The notes under the pieces: generated by a model | What the model saw: the letters and a program-made list of their open reading frames with translations, nothing else | Database searches by the model: none | Told to the model about the DNA's origin: nothing | Position numbers and translations under genes: made by a program | Source of the DNA: an uncultured Collinsella sp. | Lineage (GTDB): Bacteria > Actinomycetota > Coriobacteriia > Coriobacteriales > Coriobacteriaceae | Reading direction: 5' to 3' | NCBI GenBank assembly: GCA_900541795.1 | Contig: UQLC01000009.1 | Span: 1 to 64,000 of the forward strand | DNA: 64,000 nucleotides | Part shown: piece after piece, positions 16,249 to 24,794 of the stretch | How the letters are laid out: each line of letters starts with the position of its first letter | Position numbering within the stretch: the stretch's first letter is position 1

Positions 16249-17163
16249 CTACCAGCTTTTCTCGATATCGCGAATGCGTCGATAGAGCCATTCGTTTTGC
16301 GGTGCCTGGATATCGTGTTTGGCTGCGAGGCGGCAAATGGTGCCCGCGAACTCCTCGACTTCGGTTTTTCGTTGTGCGATGCGGTCCTGCGCCATCGAGG
16401 GCATACCGGCGGGGTCGATTCCCTCGATGAGGTGCACCATTTGCGTCAGGTCTGCCTCGGTCAGCTCAACGCCCTCGGCGTTGGCAACCGCAAGCGTCTC
16501 GCGCATGGCGGAGACAAAACAGCGGCGCTGCTCGGAGCCCGGCTCCGTGGCGCTTCCGTAGGTCCCGCCGTAGGCCATGCAGGTCTGGTTGATGCCGTCG
16601 TTGAGCATGAGTTTGGCCCACATGCGGTGCGCAATGTCGCTCTCGACGGTATGGGCGATGCCGCAGCGCGTATAGAACTCGTCGATGACGGTAACGGTTG
16701 CGGGCTTGGTGCCCGCTGCCGCGCCAAAGCGAATCTCGCCCGCATTGGTAAAGGTGAGCTCTCCGTTGAGGAACACGGCGTCCATGCCTTGGCAGATACC
16801 CAGGACGGTGTGCTCCCAGCCAAAGCGCTCGGCAATCTTTTGCTCGCTCGTGATGCCGTTGCACAGCGAGGCGATGAGCGTGTTGGGTCCCACGACGCGC
16901 TCCATAGTCTTGAGTGCTTGGTCGAGACCGGTGGTCTTGACTGTCAGGATGACCAGATCGGCGGGCGTCGCCTCGCTGGCGCGGACGGACGTGAGATCGC
17001 AGGGCTTGCCGTTGACAGTGAGCGCATCGCCCGCGTGACGCTCAAAACGGGTGTCATCCATAACGTATTCGACGGCGTCATTGCCGAGGGCCTTGGCAAT
17101 CATGCTGCCGTAGAGCAAGCCGACGCCGCCCTTGCCGATAAAGGCGACCTTGTTGATCTGCAT
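16249..17163 (-). CDS. panE: Ketopantoate reductase family protein
   Basis: This 304-residue NADPH-dependent reductase converts ketopantoate to pantoate for coenzyme A synthesis. The nucleotide site IGKGGVGLLYG is at residues 8-18, and conserved stretches include VILTVKTTGLDQAL, SLCNGI and the C-terminal AKLMLNDGINQ with the catalytic Lys. Start ATG at 17163 (MQINKVAF) is spaced nine bases from GGAG; the ATG at 17172 overlaps that site. No other pantothenate gene is nearby, so another 2-hydroxyacid substrate is possible. Confidence 0.85.
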   Translation of the reverse strand: MQINKVAFIGKGGVGLLYGSMIAKALGNDAVEYVMDDTRFERHAGDALTVNGKPCDLTSVRASEATPADLVILTVKTTGLDQALKTMERVVGPNTLIASLCNGITSEQKIAERFGWEHTVLGICQGMDAVFLNGELTFTNAGEIRFGAAAGTKPATVTVIDEFYTRCGIAHTVESDIAHRMWAKLMLNDGINQTCMAYGGTYGSATEPGSEQRRCFVSAMRETLAVANAEGVELTEADLTQMVHLIEGIDPAGMPSMAQDRIAQRKTEVEEFAGTICRLAAKHDIQAPQNEWLYRRIRDIEKSW

Positions 17164-17180
17164 GTGAATCATCTCCTCAC

Positions 17181-17207
17181 AAAAAGGCGCCCGCGTGCGG
17201 GGCGCCT
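17181..17207 (-). terminator. Terminator of the 64-residue gene
   Basis: On the minus strand AGGCGCCC and GGGCGCCT form an 8-bp stem with a short loop, followed by five T (17185 down to 17181). It separates the small gene from panE. Confidence 0.85.
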
Positions 17208-17279
17208 GGTGGATTGTATGCCGCTGGAGCATGTAGCGTGCACCGGAGGCGGAATTTAGAAGAACAAACGCATGGGAAC

Positions 17280-17474
17280 TTATGCCGCGGGGCAGATGGC
17301 AAAAACGCGTGCGGGATATCCAACACCATCACGGACCTTAGGGAAGGTGCAGAAGATGACGGCGCCTGTGGCGGGAAGCTCGTCCAGATGGTCCATGGCC
17401 TCGATCTGATAGCGGTCGACCGAGAGGATGTACTGCTCGCCGGGGTAGGGGTAGGCATCCTCGCGCGTGGTCAC
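17280..17474 (-). CDS. Small protein of unknown function (64 aa)
   Basis: I do not recognise this 64-residue protein (MTTREDAYPYPGEQY...). It uses a GTG start six bases after AAAGGAGG and has its own terminator at 17181-17207, so it is probably a real gene. It is soluble, with a central acidic stretch and a hydrophobic strand AVIFCTF. It is divergent from the aldo/keto reductase gene. It could be a small binding or regulatory protein. Confidence 0.6.
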   Translation of the reverse strand: MTTREDAYPYPGEQYILSVDRYQIEAMDHLDELPATGAVIFCTFPKVRDGVGYPARVFAICPAA

Positions 17475-17637
17475 GCTCGCCTCCTTTCATCGGGCTTTTT
17501 GCTGATGTTAAAGCGGTGCCGTGACAGCTCGATTTCTGCTGCGTTACGATACGTTCTCGATTGCGATTCCACGATGTTTCGGCTGCGTGACCATTGTGTT
17601 TCGCCTTGTCGGGGCGCTGATGGCGAAGGGAGGGGCC

Positions 17638-18828
17638 GTGCAATACCGCGTTGACCCCAAAAGCGGCAACCGTATCTCGGCGTTGGGGCTGGGCTGCATG
17701 AGGTTTCCCGGTGCACCGGGGCACCCCGATGCGAAGACAGCCGATGCCATCATTTCCCGTGCCGTGGAGCAGGGGATTAACTACCTGGATACGGCCTATC
17801 TCTATCCCGGCAACGAAGCTTGTGTGGGCGCTTCGCTTGAGCGCCTAGGCCTACGCGACCAGGTGTTGCTCGCGACCAAGCTGCCACATGCTTCGTGCAA
17901 ATGCACGGAGGATTTCGATCGGTTCTTCGACGAGCAGCTGCGCCGCCTGCAGACCGACCATATCGACTATTACCTTATGCACAACATCACCTCGCCTGCA
18001 CAGTGGGAGCGCGTGGTGGCGTTGGGCATCGAGGACTGGGTCGCGCGTCAAAAGGCGGCGGGACGCATTCGCCAGATCGGTTTTTCATACCACGGCAGCG
18101 CGGCGGACTTCCTCACGATGCTCGATGCGTATGAGTGGGACTTTTGCCAGATCCAGTACAATTACGCTGGAGAGCGCTATCAGGCGGGAACGGCGGGGCT
18201 CATGGCCGCCGCCGAGCGAGGCCTCGCGGTGTTTGTGATGGAGCCGCTGCTGGGCGGGCGTTTAGCGGGCAAACTGCCGCCACGGGCTCGCGCTGTGCTC
18301 GATAGTGCCCGTGACCCGCATTTGCTCACTCCTGCCGCCTGGGGTCTTTCGTGGGTGTGGAATCATCCTCAGGTGACGATGCTGCTTTCGGGTATGACCG
18401 ATACCGCGCAGGTGGATGAGAATTCGTCACTGGCAGACCTCGCATTGCCGAATTCGATGACTGCCAACCAACTCGACACGATCGCGCACGTGCTGGATGA
18501 GTTTGAAAAATCGAATCGCGTGCCCTGCACGGGATGCAGCTACTGCATGCCATGTCCCAAGGGTATCAACATTCCCGGCTGCTTTGCCGCCTACAACGCG
18601 AGCTATGCGCACAGCTGGTTTACGGGGCTGTCGCAATACTTTACGGCGAGTGCGGTGCGCACGAGCGAGCCCAAGCTGGTGAGCAATTGCGTCAAGTGCG
18701 GCAAATGCGCGCGTCACTGCCCGCAGCATATCGATATCCCCGAGCGTCTCGATGACGTGCGCCGACGCTTCCAGCCGGGCCCCGTAACGGCCATGCTTAA
18801 AGTCTTCGGCAAAACACGCTCCTCATGA
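17638..18828 (+). CDS. Aldo/keto reductase with ferredoxin-like domain
   Basis: This 396-residue protein has an aldo/keto reductase barrel (LGLGCMRFPG, YLDTAYLYPGNE, LATKLPHA, DHIDYYLMHN) followed by two cysteine clusters, CTGCSYCMPCPKG at 297-309 and CVKCGKCARHCP at 351-362, for 4Fe-4S centres. Such proteins are common in anaerobes and pass electrons between ferredoxin and carbonyl substrates; the substrate is unknown. I chose GTG at 17638 after AAGGGAGGGG. An ATG at 17620 is possible. Confidence 0.9.
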   Translation: MQYRVDPKSGNRISALGLGCMRFPGAPGHPDAKTADAIISRAVEQGINYLDTAYLYPGNEACVGASLERLGLRDQVLLATKLPHASCKCTEDFDRFFDEQLRRLQTDHIDYYLMHNITSPAQWERVVALGIEDWVARQKAAGRIRQIGFSYHGSAADFLTMLDAYEWDFCQIQYNYAGERYQAGTAGLMAAAERGLAVFVMEPLLGGRLAGKLPPRARAVLDSARDPHLLTPAAWGLSWVWNHPQVTMLLSGMTDTAQVDENSSLADLALPNSMTANQLDTIAHVLDEFEKSNRVPCTGCSYCMPCPKGINIPGCFAAYNASYAHSWFTGLSQYFTASAVRTSEPKLVSNCVKCGKCARHCPQHIDIPERLDDVRRRFQPGPVTAMLKVFGKTRSS

Positions 18829-18914
18829 CCCTTTTATATCTTGTGATGGAATAGTTCCTGTTTGCGGCAGAATAGGGCGGTAGCAGGAACTATTTCGCCG
18901 CAACTGATGGGAGG
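18827..18914 (+). repeat. Covarying hairpin element, copy 1
   Basis: Arm TTGTGATGGAATAGTTCCTG (18841-18860) pairs with 18884-18903 over 20 positions with one mismatch and three G-T pairs around a 23-base loop. It is flanked by CCTTTTATA before and CTGATGGGAGG after. It lies in the leader of the MocA-family gene, whose ribosome site is the GGGAGG directly after it. The second copy is at 19994-20082. Confidence 0.85.
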
Positions 18915-18919
18915 CTATC

Positions 18920-19939
18920 GTGGGTGACCGAGGTTTACGTAATGATTCGCGTGAGGTTCGTTGGGGCATTTTGGGCGCTGGGCACATTTCTCATCGATTT
19001 GCATCGTCTCTCAAGAAGGTCGATGGGGCACGGCTGGTGGCTGCGGCCGGCCGCACTCCTGCACATGTCGAGGAATTTTGCCGAGCGTTTTCGATCGATG
19101 CTGCGCATGGCCATGTCTCGGTCGACGATAACGGCGATGCGGCTTATGACGCGCTGATTGCCGACCCCGATGTCGACGCAATCTACTTGGCTCTTCCGCA
19201 TGGCATGCATACGCGTTGGGCCTGTCGCGCGCTGTGCGCCGGAAAGGCCGTGTTGTGCGAAAAGCCGGCCGTTTTGAGTGAGGAAGAGGCTCTCTCGATT
19301 GCCTCCACCTCTCGCGAGCGCGGCGTGCTGTTTATGGAGGCGATGAAGAATCGGTTTTGCCCGATGCGCACTCGCGTGAAAGACTTGCTTGCGTCGGGTG
19401 AGCTTGGCTGTATTGTCTCGATTGAAAGCGTGCAAAAGCTCGATTACGGCGAGTCTCCTTCGGGCTATCTGCTTGATCCGTTGCAGGGCGGCTGTCTATA
19501 TGACATGGGCTGCTATGCGGTCGGTTGGTTTGAGGATTTGCTCGCGGGCGCGTGCGAGGTTTCGTCCCGTGAAGTTCGCTGGCGTGACGTATCAGGCGGC
19601 CGCGTCGATTGGGCCGACGAGATCCATATGAGCGTCGGCGGTATACCCATTCATATGGCGTGCGACGGCAAAGCAACATATGAAAGCCGCTTAACGATTG
19701 CCTGTGAGCGGGGCTCGTTGGAAATCGAGCGTCTCCATCGCCCCGAGCGCGCTCATGTGAAGTATTCCGACGGTCGAACGCTAGAAATAAATGCCCCGTT
19801 TGAGGTCGATGATTTCTACGGCGAAATCCAGCATGCGACGCAGCTCATTCAGGCGGGGAAACTCGAGAGTCCCGTCATGCCCCTTGCCGCCACGCAGCGC
19901 TGCGCGCACATCATCGATGCGATTCGTTTGAAACTTTAG
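18920..19939 (+). CDS. Gfo/Idh/MocA-family oxidoreductase
   Basis: This 339-residue NAD(P)-dependent oxidoreductase has GILGAGHISHRF (Rossmann, residues 16-27), VLCEKPAVLSEEE and YDMGCYAVGWFEDLL. It resembles the trans-1,2-dihydrobenzene-1,2-diol dehydrogenase and xylose dehydrogenase branch. The substrate is unknown. GTG start at 18920 after GGGAGG, which is part of the hairpin element upstream. A paralogue lies at 10409-11515 on the other strand. Confidence 0.9.
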   Translation: MGDRGLRNDSREVRWGILGAGHISHRFASSLKKVDGARLVAAAGRTPAHVEEFCRAFSIDAAHGHVSVDDNGDAAYDALIADPDVDAIYLALPHGMHTRWACRALCAGKAVLCEKPAVLSEEEALSIASTSRERGVLFMEAMKNRFCPMRTRVKDLLASGELGCIVSIESVQKLDYGESPSGYLLDPLQGGCLYDMGCYAVGWFEDLLAGACEVSSREVRWRDVSGGRVDWADEIHMSVGGIPIHMACDGKATYESRLTIACERGSLEIERLHRPERAHVKYSDGRTLEINAPFEVDDFYGEIQHATQLIQAGKLESPVMPLAATQRCAHIIDAIRLKL

Positions 19940-19993
19940 GGCGTGGGGGCATGGCACCAGCGCTTGGAATGCCTGGAGGCCTTTGTCCCTGAT

Positions 19994-20082
19994 GCCCCTT
20001 TTATAACTTGCGGTGGAATACGGTCTGTTTGCGCCAAAATAAGGCACCAATAGACCGTATTTCACCGCAACTGATGAGGAGG
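19994..20082 (+). repeat. Covarying hairpin element, copy 2
   Basis: Arm TTGCGGTGGAATACGGTCTG (20008-20027) pairs with 20051-20070 over all 20 positions, with G-T pairs, around a 23-base loop. Flanks CCTTTTATAA and CTGATGAGGAGG match copy 1. The stem centre differs from copy 1 (CGGTC instead of GTTCC), but both sides changed together, so pairing is kept. It forms the leader of nfo. Confidence 0.87.
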
Positions 20083-20091
20083 GAGCTGGAG

Positions 20092-20958
20092 ATGCTGACG
20101 ATCGGGTGCCATCTTTCGACGACGAAGGGCTATCGGGCAATGGGGGAGACAGCGTTGTCCATTGGCGCCAATACCTTTGCATTCTTTACGCGCAACCCGC
20201 GCGGCGGCAAGGCGAAAGACCTTGACATGGATGACGTGGCGGCCCTGCGCGAGCTTATGGAGCAAAACGACTTTGGCCCGCTCGTGGCTCATGCCCCGTA
20301 TACCTATAACCCCTGCTCAGCCAAAGAGCGGGCGCGCGAGTTTGCCCTGGAGGCCATGGCAGAGGACCTGCGGCGCATGGAGGCGCTGCCCGGCAACTAC
20401 TACAACTTCCATCCCGGTGCGCATGTGGGGCAGGGCTCCGACGCCGGCATTCAGATGATTGTCGACACCCTGTGCCAGGTGATGTTTGAGGGCCAGCAGA
20501 CGACGGTGCTGCTCGAGACCATGGCCGGCAAGGGTACCGAGGTGGGCCGCAGCTTTGAGGAGCTGGCGTGCATTATCGAGGGCGTTGCCGCCAAGTGCCC
20601 AGAGCTGTCCGATAAGCTGGGCGTTTGTTTGGACACCTGCCATGTGAGCGATGCCGGCTACGACATCATCCATGATCTGGACGGCGTACTCGACGAGTTC
20701 GACCGCGTGGTGGGTATCGATCGCTTGCATGCCGTACACATCAACGATTCGAAGAACCCTTGTGGCGCCCATAAAGATCGTCACGAGTGCATCGGCAAGG
20801 GATACCTTGGCAGCGAGGAATTTGGTGGCGGTATGCAGGCTATGCAGAATATTGTATCGAATGGCCACTTGCGTTCGCTGCCGTTTATTTTGGAGACTCC
20901 GAACGAACTTGCAGGTTATGCAGCTGAAATTAGACTATTAAGGTCATTGCAGCAGTAA
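20092..20958 (+). CDS. nfo: Endonuclease IV (AP endonuclease)
   Basis: This 288-residue TIM-barrel enzyme cuts DNA at abasic sites in base excision repair. Zinc-ligand segments are visible: GCHLSTTKGY, NFHPGAHVGQG, LLETMAGKG, VCLDTCHVSDAGYD, HAVHINDSKNPCGAHKDRHE and LPFILETPNE. Length is typical (about 280). ATG at 20092 lies nine bases after AGGAGG, which is the tail of the covarying hairpin element. The previous gene ends 150 bases upstream, so nfo may have its own promoter. Confidence 0.96.
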   Translation: MLTIGCHLSTTKGYRAMGETALSIGANTFAFFTRNPRGGKAKDLDMDDVAALRELMEQNDFGPLVAHAPYTYNPCSAKERAREFALEAMAEDLRRMEALPGNYYNFHPGAHVGQGSDAGIQMIVDTLCQVMFEGQQTTVLLETMAGKGTEVGRSFEELACIIEGVAAKCPELSDKLGVCLDTCHVSDAGYDIIHDLDGVLDEFDRVVGIDRLHAVHINDSKNPCGAHKDRHECIGKGYLGSEEFGGGMQAMQNIVSNGHLRSLPFILETPNELAGYAAEIRLLRSLQQ

Positions 20959-21019
20959 TGACTGTCACAAAGTAGAGTATTCCATTCACGTTATGGGTTT
21001 GTTTCAATCAGTTTTCTCA

Positions 21020-21048
21020 TTGCAGATTCGTAATTCCGGGTGCATAAT
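21020..21048 (+). promoter_or_regulatory. Promoter of the ABC transporter operon
   Basis: -35 TTGCAG (21020-21025), 17 bases, -10 CATAAT (21043-21048), about 55 bases before the solute-binding protein start. Confidence 0.6.
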
Positions 21049-21105
21049 AGCCAACAGTTTTTGCAGACCTCTGAATCAAACGAGGTCACCGGAAGGAGAC
21101 TGATT

Positions 21106-21966
21106 ATGAAGCTGAAGAAGCTTGGCGCATTTGCCGCCACGGGTGCTATGGCACTCGCCCTTGCTCTGACGGGCTGCGGTTCGTCCAACGCCACCTCTGG
21201 TTCTGATGCCGGTTCCAGCAGCTCTGACGACGCTAAGGTCGAGAAGGTCGACGGCTCCAAGGAGTACGCGCTCGTCAAGGACGGCACGCTGACCGTCGGC
21301 ACCTCTGCCGAGTACGCGCCGTTTGAGTACAAGGATGACAACGGCGACTACCAGGGCTTTGACCTTGAGCTCATCAAGGCTATCGGTGACAAGCTGGGTC
21401 TGGATGTCGAGTACGTCAACAATGACTTTGACACGCTGGTTCCGGGCGTCGCTTCGGGCGCCAAGTACGACGTCTCCATCGCGGCTATCACCGACACGCC
21501 CGAGCGTGAGAAGGAAGTCACTTTCTCTGATTCCTACTACATGGACGATCAGGCTATCGTGACCAAGGTCGATAACACCGACATCACGGCCGACAACTAC
21601 AGCGAGAAGCTCAACAACGCCGACGCTACCATCATCGTCCAGTCTGGCTCGACCGCCGAGGCCTTTGCCCAGGAGAACTTCCCCAAGGCCAAGATCGTCC
21701 CCTACAAGGACGCCACCGAGTGCTTCAGCGCCCTGCAGTCCGATAAGGGCGACGCCGTAGTCACCAACCGCTCCGTTGCGAGCCAGCTGACCGCCGAGCA
21801 GTTCAACACCTGCCAGACCATCAAGCAGATCAGCACCGGCGAGGAGTACGCCATCGCCATCAACCAGGGCAACACCAAGCTCAAGGACGACATCAACCAG
21901 GCTATCAAGGACCTGACCGACGACGGTACCGTCGACGCCCTCATGGCTAAGTACAATATCAAGTAA
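21106..21966 (+). CDS. Polar amino acid ABC transporter, solute-binding lipoprotein
   Basis: This 286-residue protein has a lipoprotein signal ending in the lipobox LTGC (Cys24), an acidic Ser-rich linker, and a bacterial family-3 solute-binding domain (TLTVGTSAEYAPFEYKDDNG, GFDLELIKAIG, ITDTPEREKEVTFSDSYY). It captures polar amino acids such as glutamine, cystine or histidine outside the membrane. Start ATG at 21106 follows GGAAGGAG. It is the first gene of a complete ABC system with the permease and ATPase; a GC-rich hairpin after its stop probably keeps its expression higher than theirs. Confidence 0.94.
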   Translation: MKLKKLGAFAATGAMALALALTGCGSSNATSGSDAGSSSSDDAKVEKVDGSKEYALVKDGTLTVGTSAEYAPFEYKDDNGDYQGFDLELIKAIGDKLGLDVEYVNNDFDTLVPGVASGAKYDVSIAAITDTPEREKEVTFSDSYYMDDQAIVTKVDNTDITADNYSEKLNNADATIIVQSGSTAEAFAQENFPKAKIVPYKDATECFSALQSDKGDAVVTNRSVASQLTAEQFNTCQTIKQISTGEEYAIAINQGNTKLKDDINQAIKDLTDDGTVDALMAKYNIK

Positions 21967-21988
21967 AATAACTACTTGATTGCGCGCG

Positions 21989-22019
21989 GGCCCTTTCCGT
22001 TTTGGCGGAAAGGGCCTTT
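21989..22019 (+). terminator. Intra-operon hairpin after the binding protein gene
   Basis: GGCCCTTTCCG (21989-21999) pairs with CGGAAAGGGCC (22006-22016), followed by only three T. This is a partial terminator or 3'-protecting hairpin, often seen after solute-binding protein genes. Confidence 0.7.
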
Positions 22020-22084
22020 GCGCTTCTCTTGACGGAGAGCGTTTCCGTCTCGTTTTGCCGGCAACTTCTACGATAGGAGCCACC

Positions 22085-23446
22085 TTGTCTCGACTGAACA
22101 AAGGGGCCGCGGAGCAGCGTTTTCCACTGCCCTCGATGCTCCAAAAGCTGGCCTGTGCCCTGGCTGTGGCGCTCGCCCTGGTATGCGCGGGGGCCTGCGT
22201 GCCCACGACCGCCCAGGCGCTTGAGACCGCAAAGATTACCGCCCGACCCAATACCGGTTCGGGTAGCGATGTGGTCGGCGGCACCGAGACGCGCATCACT
22301 TGGGAAGTTCAGGCCGATGCCGACGAGGAGCTGAGCGGTCTTTCGCTGACGTTTGTCGACGGTACGACGTTTGGTACCGATGACACTCGATTGACGATGC
22401 TCTCGGGCGAGGACCTCATGGATCGTACGCCCATGAAGCCCACGTGCAAGGCTGACGGCCAGACGCTCAAGATTGACTTTGGTGAGACGGCGCCTGCCGG
22501 CGGCTATTTCCGCGTCGAGGTTTACGGCGTGACCTTCCCCGTCGAGGGCGGCGATGAGGCCTTTAGCGGCACCTGCACTTTGGCCGATGGCTCGACCAGG
22601 AAGATCTCCAAGATTCCTTCCGTCGAGATTAAGGGCGTGACGGCATCCGATAACTTCCTGGCCGACCTTAAGGAGCAGCCGTGGGTCGAGGCGTGGAACT
22701 CCAATATGTTCCTGCGCCTGTTCCTGAACCCGGTCATTTTGGTCCAGAGCCTGCCGATCGTCTTCAAGGGCTTCCTCATGTCGCTTTCGATCGTGCTTGT
22801 GGCGTTTCCGCTGGCAATTCCCTTCGGTTTCGCCCTGTCGCTCATGCGCATCTCCAAGTCGCGCATCCTGCGCTGCCTCGCCGGCATCTACGTGAATATC
22901 ATTCGCGGTACGCCGGCGTTCCTGCAGATCTATATCGCGTTCTTCGGTCTGCCGTTGGCCGGCGTCAAGGTTGATGACTACGTGCTCGGCGTCATCGTCA
23001 TGGCCATGAATTCGTCTGCCTATCTGTGTGAGATCTTCCGCGCCGGTATTCAATCGATCCCCAAGGGCCAAAACGAGGCTGCTCGCTCTCTGGGCATGAA
23101 TGCCTTCCAGACGCTGCTCTACGTTATGATTCCGCAGACGTTCCGCAATGTTTTGCCTACGCTGACCAGCGAGTTTATCTTGCTTTACAAGGATACGTCG
23201 CTGCTTGCCGCCGTGGGTGTGGTCGAGATCGTCATGAACGCCCGTACCATCGTGGCCACGACGGGCTCCATTACACCGTACGTGGTTGCCGCCCTGTTCT
23301 ATCTGGTCATCACCCTGCCGCTCGCTCGCTTGGTGAGCGGTCTTGAGGCGAGGCTTTTGGGCACGACCGAGACCAAGAAGAAGCGTCCCGCCAAGAGCGC
23401 CGGACAGGTTGTCGCGACGCCCGCCGATCACATCGCCGGTCTGTAA
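22085..23446 (+). CDS. ABC permease with extra N-terminal exported domain
   Basis: This 453-residue protein has a signal peptide (hydrophobic stretch ending near AQA), an exported beta-rich domain of about 155 residues (KITARPNTGSG...GEIK-like end near VEIKGVTAS), and then a HisM/GlnP-type permease of about 240 residues. The permease has the EAA-like loop NEAARSLGMNAFQTLLYVMIPQ and NIIRGTPAFLQIYIAFF. Normal permeases of this family are about 220 residues and lack the front domain. I chose a TTG at 22085, five bases after AGGAG. The permease imports polar amino acids with the flanking genes. Confidence 0.88.
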   Translation: MSRLNKGAAEQRFPLPSMLQKLACALAVALALVCAGACVPTTAQALETAKITARPNTGSGSDVVGGTETRITWEVQADADEELSGLSLTFVDGTTFGTDDTRLTMLSGEDLMDRTPMKPTCKADGQTLKIDFGETAPAGGYFRVEVYGVTFPVEGGDEAFSGTCTLADGSTRKISKIPSVEIKGVTASDNFLADLKEQPWVEAWNSNMFLRLFLNPVILVQSLPIVFKGFLMSLSIVLVAFPLAIPFGFALSLMRISKSRILRCLAGIYVNIIRGTPAFLQIYIAFFGLPLAGVKVDDYVLGVIVMAMNSSAYLCEIFRAGIQSIPKGQNEAARSLGMNAFQTLLYVMIPQTFRNVLPTLTSEFILLYKDTSLLAAVGVVEIVMNARTIVATTGSITPYVVAALFYLVITLPLARLVSGLEARLLGTTETKKKRPAKSAGQVVATPADHIAGL

Positions 23447-23458
23447 GGAGGTCCTATC

Positions 23459-24211
23459 ATGAGCGAAACCAATAACTCGAACGAGGTCGTCGTCAGCATC
23501 AAGAACCTCCAGAAGGCCTTTGGCGATAACGTGGTCCTGCGCGATATCGATCTGGATGTGCATAAGGGCGAGGTCGTCGTAGTTCTGGGTCCTTCGGGCT
23601 CGGGCAAGTCGACGATGCTTCGCTGCATCAATCGTCTGGAGAATCCCACGAGCGGCTCGATTATCGTTGAGGGCGTGGATGTGTGCGCCAAGGGTGTCGA
23701 CCTCAACAAAGTGCGCACGCACCTGGGCATGGTGTTTCAGCAGTTCAACCTGTTCCCGCACCTGTCGGTCAAAAAGAACGTCATGCTTGCGCAGCAAAAG
23801 GTGCTCAAGCGCAGCAAGGAAGAGGCCGAGAAGATTGCCATCGAGGAGCTGACCAAGGTCGGCCTGGCCGAGCGCATCGACTTTATGCCGAGTCAGCTTT
23901 CGGGCGGCCAGCAGCAGCGCGTCGCCATCGCCCGCGCCCTGTCGATGAACCCGCACGTCATGCTCTTTGACGAGGCCACGTCGGCGCTCGATCCCGAGCT
24001 TGTCCGCGACGTGTTGGGGGTCATGCGCGACCTGGCACGCGACGGCATGACCATGATCGTCGTGACGCACGAGATGGGCTTTGCCCGCGACGTTGCCGAC
24101 CGCGTTGTCTTTATGGACGGCGGCGTTATCGTGGAAGAGGGTACGCCGAGCGAGGTCTTCGACCACCCCAAGAGCGAGCGCACCAAGGCGTTCTTGGGCA
24201 ACATCTCGTAG
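23459..24211 (+). CDS. glnQ: Polar amino acid ABC transporter ATPase (GlnQ-like)
   Basis: This 250-residue ATPase has Walker A GPSGSGKST, signature LSGGQQQR, Walker B VMLFDEATSALDPE and the switch His in VTHEMGFA. The pattern NLFPHLSVKKNVM is typical of glutamine/polar amino acid importers. ATG at 23459 follows AAGGAGG. Third gene of the importer operon, ending before a strong terminator at 24237-24272. Confidence 0.95.
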   Translation: MSETNNSNEVVVSIKNLQKAFGDNVVLRDIDLDVHKGEVVVVLGPSGSGKSTMLRCINRLENPTSGSIIVEGVDVCAKGVDLNKVRTHLGMVFQQFNLFPHLSVKKNVMLAQQKVLKRSKEEAEKIAIEELTKVGLAERIDFMPSQLSGGQQQRVAIARALSMNPHVMLFDEATSALDPELVRDVLGVMRDLARDGMTMIVVTHEMGFARDVADRVVFMDGGVIVEEGTPSEVFDHPKSERTKAFLGNIS

Positions 24212-24236
24212 CCGCTTTATATGACTGACATAGCAG

Positions 24237-24272
24237 AAAACGGGAGCCGGATGTGATCCGGCTCCCGTTTTT
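24237..24272 (+). terminator. Terminator of the ABC transporter operon
   Basis: AAAACGGGAGCCGGAT pairs with ATCCGGCTCCCGTTTT around a 3-base loop. It ends in T5 and starts with A4, so it may work in both directions. Confidence 0.93.
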
Positions 24273-24328
24273 GTTGGGACGCGAATGTGTTTTGTTGCAA
24301 TGCGCGTTGCGGGCGGAGCTCATTGCCG

Positions 24329-24748
24329 CTAGGCGAGCTCGGCTCCAAGGGCGCGGCAGGCCGCTTCGCTCTCATCATCGGGGGCGTCGTAGCAGATGAC
24401 GGAATCGACGACGTTGACGCCCTCCTCGTCGGCGTCCGCCTTCCAGTTGTCCATCCATTCGCCCTCGGCCCACGAATAAGAGCCAAAGAGGACGACCTTC
24501 TTGTCGCCGAGGGTCTCCTTGACCTCATCCCACATGGGCTGGAACTCATCATATTCAAGCTCCTCGGAACCCATGGCGGGGCAGCCGAAGGCGATAGCGT
24601 CATAGCCAGCGGCCTTGTCTGCGGAGAAGTCGGCGCAGGAGATGACCTCTGCCTCGGCGCCGGCACCGCTTGCGCCTTCGGCGACAAAGTTTGCCATGGC
24701 CTCGGTGTTGCCCGTGCCGCTCCAATAGACGACGGCGATTTTGCTCAT
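24329..24748 (-). CDS. Flavodoxin
   Basis: This 139-residue FMN protein carries electrons between redox enzymes. The phosphate-binding loop YWSGTGNTEAM is at residues 8-18, and the flavin-stacking regions include GCPAMGSEELEYDEFQP and FGSYSWAEGEWM. It is a short-chain flavodoxin. ATG at 24748 follows AAAGGA. The DUF3793 gene lies 46 bases upstream on the same strand, so the two are probably co-transcribed. Confidence 0.95.
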   Translation of the reverse strand: MSKIAVVYWSGTGNTEAMANFVAEGASGAGAEAEVISCADFSADKAAGYDAIAFGCPAMGSEELEYDEFQPMWDEVKETLGDKKVVLFGSYSWAEGEWMDNWKADADEEGVNVVDSVICYDAPDDESEAACRALGAELA

Positions 24749-24794
24749 GTTGAGTCCTTTCGGTTGTGCGGCGTGCGGCCGCGTTTTGTATGCT

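Noticed and set aside
21959..24166. Long antisense frame over the ABC transporter
   Set aside because: Composition is Arg/His/Asp-rich nonsense and the plus strand has two clear transporter genes.
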